Shown: positions 19,898-21,999 of the stretch, piece by piece
How positions within the stretch are numbered: position 1 is the first letter of the stretch
Layout of the letters: every line of letters starts with the position of its first letter
From: a virus
Strand: one strand, 5' to 3'
DNA length: 21,999 nucleotides
IMG/VR virus record: IMGVR_UViG_3300042317_001264
Coordinates: 1-21,999 of that record
Notes under the pieces: model-generated
What the model saw: the letters and a program-made list of their open reading frames with translations, nothing else
Databases searched by the model: none
What the model was told of the DNA's origin: nothing
Program-made: the position numbers and the translations under genes

Positions 19898-20077
19898 ATG
19901 GGTTATACTTGGGCCGTTTGGCAAAATAATCGTCTGGTGGGTTATGTTAAATCACCTAGCGAATGGGATGCTATTAGATTAGCCCATAGCAATTATGGGT
20001 CTTGTTTGTATGTGGAACGATGTTTGGCTGGTGTGTGTCCAAAAAATCTTCAAGAAAATGTCTTGACAGGCCGATAA
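19898..20077 (+). CDS. 59-aa 'W-GYV' protein, copy 1
   Basis: The protein (MGYTWAVWQNNRLVGYVKSP then SEWDAIRLAHSNYGSCLYVE and a Cys-containing tail) has paralogous features at 20,522: W-x-V near the start, L-x-G-Y-V, P-S, then A..LA...(F/Y)G. AGGAG lies 7 nt before the ATG. The final codons and TAA overlap the promoter of the ncRNA. It looks like a small βα fold. Its function is unknown. Confidence 0.68.
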   Translation: MGYTWAVWQNNRLVGYVKSPSEWDAIRLAHSNYGSCLYVERCLAGVCPKNLQENVLTGR

Positions 20078-20090
20078 TAGAGATTAGAAT
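20063..20090 (+). promoter_or_regulatory. Sigma70-like promoter of the structured ncRNA
   Basis: TTGACA, 16-bp spacer GGCCGATAATAGAGAT, TAGAAT. The predicted start is near 20,097, two nt before the first stem of the RNA. No ribosome-binding site or open frame follows. Confidence 0.85.
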
Positions 20091-20096
20091 ACAAAC

Positions 20097-20469
20097 TACC
20101 GTGGGTCCATGCTCAAGGGACTAGATAGGGATAAGCCATTACGATAAACCTACGGCTGTTATGCAGCGTGGGGTTGACAGCGGGCTTATACGCTGTATAG
20201 TAGTGCCTATCTATGTGGGATTGCGTCCAGACCACGGCCAATACAAAGACAGGCGGAGTAACTGAGGCGCTTCTAAGTGTAAGTGTCCCGGCCTGTCTAC
20301 AATACAACCAGTAACCGTTCCCAAGAGCCAGACGATATGAGTCATGAACATATCTAGGGAGGATTTCCGTGGACGGTTTCTACCAGTGTTTACCTTGCTC
20401 CAAGGGTTCATAATATCGGAGTATTGGTGGGTTATAGGAATCGGGGCGTAAAAGATTCCGCTGGTTTTT
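20097..20469 (+). ncRNA. Large structured non-coding RNA, no class recognised
   Basis: No plus-strand gene is visible in this ~373-nt stretch. Hand pairing finds a closing stem CCGTGG (20,099-20,104) with CCACGG (20,232-20,237). Inside are GTCC/GGAC (105-108/118-121), TAGATAGG/CCTATCTA (122-129/206-213), TAAGCC-type pairing (131-137/183-189) and GCTG/CAGC (155-158/164-167). ACAGCG (177-182) with CGCTGT (191-196) would make a pseudoknot across the last stem (offsets from 20,000). A second domain is AGACAGGC/GCCTGTCT (20,247-20,254/20,291-20,298). Further stems are AACCGT/ACGGTT and GATATG/CATATC. The 3' part has GGAATC/GATTCC inside ACCAG/CTGGT, followed by TTTTT. The start matches a promoter and the end looks like a terminator. 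Phage RNAs of this scale include GOLLD and ROOL; I see no signature linking it to them. Confidence 0.7.
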
Positions 20470-20473
20470 CTTA

Positions 20474-20501
20474 TTGACTTGACGATAAAGAATGGTATAA
20501 T
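20474..20501 (+). promoter_or_regulatory. Sigma70-like promoter after the ncRNA
   Basis: TTGACT, 16-bp spacer TGACGATAAAGAATGG, TATAAT. GGAGAG then precedes the ATG at 20,522. Having its own promoter, the downstream operon does not depend on read-through from the ncRNA. Confidence 0.83.
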
Positions 20502-20521
20502 GGTGGAAAAGGAGAGAAGTA

Positions 20522-20662
20522 ATGTATATGTGGTATGTTTTTAGAGATAAAGAACTTTTAGGCTATGTTCATGCTCCGTCTTTATATCAAGCCAAAGTAT
20601 TAGCATATACCGATTTTGGAAATGACGTAACTTTAAAGAAAAGTAAAACATATGACCGTTAA
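20522..20662 (+). CDS. 46-aa 'W-GYV' protein, copy 2
   Basis: The product (MYMWYVFRDKELLGYVHAPS then LYQAKVLAYTDFGNDVTLKK) repeats the W-x-V, L-GYV, PS and A..LA...FG positions of the 59-aa gene at 19,898. The Cys-containing tail of copy 1 is missing. AAAGGAGAG lies 7 nt before the ATG. It is AT-rich. Its end overlaps the next gene by 11 nt. The ncRNA sits between the two copies. Confidence 0.66.
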   Translation: MYMWYVFRDKELLGYVHAPSLYQAKVLAYTDFGNDVTLKKSKTYDR

Positions 20663-20888
20663 CGAACTTATTGAGCAGTTGAAGAGTTATCCCAGCGATA
20701 TGAGGGTATTGACTCTTGGGTATGAGGGTGGGTATGATGATATTGGTCTGAAGACTAAGGATATTGTTTTCAATGTGAATAGTAAGGATACTTGGTATTA
20801 TGGTAGCCATGATGAACCGGGTATGGTGAATAATATGGATAATGATGAAACCGGAACAAAGTGTGTTGTTATTGTGAGAACAGCATGA
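20652..20888 (+). CDS. 78-aa conserved phage protein, 'GYEGGYDDI' type
   Basis: The sequence (MTVNELIEQLKSYPSDMRVL then TLGYEGGYDDIGLKTKDIVF) matches a small protein type often seen in phages: a helix with L-I-x-x-L...P.D..V, then G-Y-E-G-G-Y-D-D-I. The rest is a β-rich half with acidic turns (HDEPGMVNNMDNDETGTKCV). It may bind a partner at the GYEGGYDD loop; its role is unknown. The ribosome-binding site is weak, and the start overlaps the previous gene. Confidence 0.72.
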   Translation: MTVNELIEQLKSYPSDMRVLTLGYEGGYDDIGLKTKDIVFNVNSKDTWYYGSHDEPGMVNNMDNDETGTKCVVIVRTA

Positions 20889-21022
20889 AAGTTTACGTTG
20901 TATTTGATATTCCCGGTATTGATCCAGACGATGAAGATGCTGACGAGATTATCGCAGTATTAGAAGATACTATTGACGAACTAGGTTACGAATGGTATAT
21001 TGATGATGCCACAGAGGACTGA
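20885..21022 (+). CDS. 45-aa acidic protein of unknown function
   Basis: The product (MKVYVVFDIPGIDPDDEDAD then EIIAVLEDTIDELGYEWYID) has one strand, an acidic loop, a helix and a second strand, so a complete small βαβ fold is possible. It is coupled to the gene before it by ATGA. It has one Lys and no Arg against some 17 acidic residues. This is the third strongly acidic product in the region. Confidence 0.68.
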   Translation: MKVYVVFDIPGIDPDDEDADEIIAVLEDTIDELGYEWYIDDATED

Positions 21023-21024
21023 AT

Positions 21025-21279
21025 ATGGAATGGCTTAGTTTTTTTGGTTATCGTCGCCCTATCAACGGTCAAAAGGTTTATTACTTTGGGCCAGATATTG
21101 GTGTGTGGCAGGGAAGGTATGAGATTCATAGGGATGATCCTGTGAGTGAACATATTCTTATTTGTGAGGAAAGTCCCGGCATTGTAGATCGTATGGATGC
21201 TCCGTGGTGGATGCCATATGAGGGACAACCTAAACCGCAACGACCAGAAAGTGATTACCCAAAGGATTATCCTTCATAA
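21025..21279 (+). CDS. 84-aa protein of unknown function
   Basis: The sequence (MEWLSFFGYRRPINGQKVYY then FGPDIGVWQGRYEIHRDDPV) is β-rich and aromatic. Near the C-terminus comes GIVDRMDAPWWMPYEGQPKP with a Trp-Trp pair and a Pro-rich end. I recall similar 'GQ.VYYF....GVW.G.Y' and 'DAPWWMPY' segments in phage proteins of unknown role. The start is 2 nt after the previous stop, with only the overlapping GAGGA as ribosome-binding site. Confidence 0.7.
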   Translation: MEWLSFFGYRRPINGQKVYYFGPDIGVWQGRYEIHRDDPVSEHILICEESPGIVDRMDAPWWMPYEGQPKPQRPESDYPKDYPS

Positions 21280-21282
21280 AAT

Positions 21283-21453
21283 ATGAATAAAGAACAAGAA
21301 CAAGCAATTAAAATGACCATCAACTTTCTAAGAAATAGATTATTGGGGGTCAATAAACATTATTACGATGCGGTCTTGACATCAGTAAAGATGCATGATA
21401 TAACTCTTGAAGACGTATTAGAATATTGGAGAAAGGAAGCAGGAAACGTATGA
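21283..21453 (+). CDS. 56-aa helical protein of unknown function
   Basis: The product (MNKEQEQAIKMTINFLRNRL then GVNKHYYDAVLTSVKMHDIT and LEDVLEYWRKEAGNV) is almost fully helical and charged. It is AT-rich, unlike the gene after it. The start lies 3 nt after the preceding TAA, with a weak AAAGGATTAT region upstream. Its TGA overlaps the next ATG (ATGA). I recognise no family. Confidence 0.62.
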   Translation: MNKEQEQAIKMTINFLRNRLLGVNKHYYDAVLTSVKMHDITLEDVLEYWRKEAGNV

Positions 21454-21821
21454 TCAAGATTGATTTGACGGTTCGTGAAGCGGTGGATTTGGCGATCTAC
21501 TGCCCAGCAGAAATGCGCGAAAAGATCGTGGCCGCACTGGAAAGTGCTTTAGGGTCAAAAGAGCAGTATCATGTTACCGTCACCGGCGGCATGACCACAA
21601 ACAATCGTATTCCTTGTATCAAGGCTGTGCGTCAGCACACCGGGTGGGGATTGAAAGAAGCGAAGGATTGGACCGATGGTATGATCGGCCGCTGGGACGC
21701 TTATGGCGTGTGGCACAAGGGCGACCTGAACCAGATATCGGTGCGTCTGAAAACCACAGAGGCGGCTGAAAATCTGCTTCGTGACCTGAAGAACGCTGGT
21801 TGCGAAGGGTACTTGTCGTAA
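21450..21821 (+). CDS. Protein with a ribosomal L7/L12 C-terminal-like domain
   Basis: I start at the ATG at 21450, coupled by ATGA to the previous gene, with AGGA upstream. The 123-residue product has an N-terminal helical half (TVREAVDLAIYCPAEMREKI then VAALESAL) unlike the L7/L12 dimerisation domain. The C-terminal part from about 53 reads NRIPCIKAVRQHTGWGLKEA then KDWTDG, and ends LKTTEAAENLLRDLKNAGCE. This is the bacterial L7/L12 order: v-IKaVR..TGlGLKEAKdlvd...A..l...L..AGa. L12 uses this domain to bind translation GTPases. The phage protein might bind them or serve only as a protein-interaction module. The domain call is based on residue pattern. Confidence 0.72.
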   Translation: MIKIDLTVREAVDLAIYCPAEMREKIVAALESALGSKEQYHVTVTGGMTTNNRIPCIKAVRQHTGWGLKEAKDWTDGMIGRWDAYGVWHKGDLNQISVRLKTTEAAENLLRDLKNAGCEGYLS

Positions 21822-21897
21822 ACCCTTATGCCGCAAGATTTTACGCTGCGGCGGGCGGGCCGATTTCGTCATAAGTGCTTATCCCATAAGGACTTAG
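21817..21897 (+). repeat. Two-hairpin 3'-end repeat, copy 7
   Basis: Hairpin 1 pairs CGTAAA with TTTACG; the loop GCCGCA can also pair with the downstream TGCGGC. The middle is GGCGGGCGGGCC. Hairpin 2 pairs TAAGT..CTTA with TAAG..ACTTA. The stop codon of the L12-like gene lies in the first arm. Confidence 0.8.
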
Positions 21898-21916
21898 GAT
21901 TTTTTAAAGAACAGTA

Positions 21917-21944
21917 TTGACTTCTGACGATAACAAAGTATAAT
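21917..21944 (+). promoter_or_regulatory. Sigma70-like promoter of the tRNA
   Basis: TTGACT, 16-bp spacer TCTGACGATAACAAAG, TATAAT. The predicted start is about 2 nt before the tRNA. It belongs to the CGATA promoter group. Confidence 0.83.
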
Positions 21945-21952
21945 CAAAGCAT

Positions 21953-21999
21953 GGGAGCGTAGACCAACGGCAGAGTCAAGGGACTTAAAATCCCTCCAG
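21953..21999 (+). tRNA. tRNA-Leu with anticodon UAA (3' part off window)
   Basis: The 5' acceptor arm GGGAGCG, linker TA, D-stem GAC/GTC and anticodon stem AGGGA/TCCCT fit the cloverleaf. The loop CTTAAAA gives anticodon TAA, which reads UUA. The short D-stem suits a class II (long variable arm) tRNA. The window ends in the variable region, so completeness cannot be judged. Confidence 0.85.

Noticed and set aside
20113-20411. Two minus-strand frames of 64-66 codons in the ncRNA
   Set aside because: They have no ribosome-binding site, overlap each other in different frames, and lie in a segment with a plus-strand promoter and strong pairing.
20097-20469. RNase P RNA or tmRNA identity for the structured RNA
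   Set aside because: The conserved cores of these RNAs (for example GAGGAAAGTCC, or a tRNA-like end with a tag frame) are absent. A GGGTTCATAA resemblance is too short to count.
20063-20469. Group I intron or HEARO-type element
   Set aside because: The flanking genes are not interrupted by it, no homing nuclease lies inside, and I could not find a P7/G-binding core.
14666-21897. CRISPR array or transposon inverted repeats as explanation of the hairpin repeats
   Set aside because: Copies are 0.9-2 kb apart with genes between, vary in sequence, and have no cas or transposase gene and no target duplications.

Overview
The window is a piece of a tailed double-stranded DNA bacteriophage genome (Caudoviricetes type). 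A complete head-morphogenesis and packaging set (large terminase, portal, prohead protease joined to a scaffold, probable decoration protein, HK97-type major capsid protein) is accompanied by a phage sigma factor, nucleotide-sugar enzymes, many very small genes, a tRNA and strong sigma70-like promoters. There is no integrase, repressor or bacterial chromosomal gene, so nothing indicates a prophage. The host cannot be named; it reads Shine-Dalgarno sites and TTGACA/TATAAT promoters.

Region 1 (1-11,967, minus strand, AT-rich): one long leftward operon of overlapping or closely spaced genes. It runs from a TTGACA-N16-TATTAT promoter through a 53-aa protein, a region-2 sigma factor, an HTH/coiled-coil protein (possible small terminase), GDP-mannose 4,6-dehydratase, an HNH nuclease, an ERCC4 nuclease, an unknown Cys-motif protein, TerL, portal, protease-scaffold, decoration protein and major capsid protein. 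An intrinsic terminator follows the capsid gene. A virion-type gene and the start of another gene lie beyond it.

Region 2 (11,968-13,656, plus strand): an HTH protein with its own terminator, then a two-gene sugar unit, GDP-L-fucose synthase and a GNA1-like GNAT acetyltransferase. With the dehydratase of region 1 this could supply GDP-L-fucose and perhaps an N-acetylated sugar phosphate for glycan modification.

Region 3 (13,657-21,999, plus strand, richer in G+C): a train of small transcription units. A typical unit has an AT-rich upstream tract, a sigma70-like promoter (13 of the 14 I located have a 16-bp spacer, and eight carry CGAT early in the spacer), a purine-rich leader and one to five tiny genes. 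Seven times a unit ends in an ~82-nt two-hairpin repeat placed at the stop codon. Gene pairs recur along the train (zinc-ribbon, METxT and WxV/GYV pairs), so it seems to have grown by duplication. Two units begin with a duplicated ~150-bp control block: three GCAAAATGCT-type dyads, a TCTCA-AAA-TGAGA palindrome and a sigma54-like TGGCACG element, all at matched spacings.

The most unusual object is a ~373-nt non-coding segment (20,097-20,469) with its own strong promoter, extensive nested pairing including a possible pseudoknot, and a terminator-like U-rich end. It looks like a stand-alone structured phage RNA. Other points of note are two adjacent acidic proteins without Lys or Arg, coupled 23- and 26-aa membrane micropeptides, a protein with a ribosomal L7/L12 C-terminal-like domain, and a probable leaderless gene.
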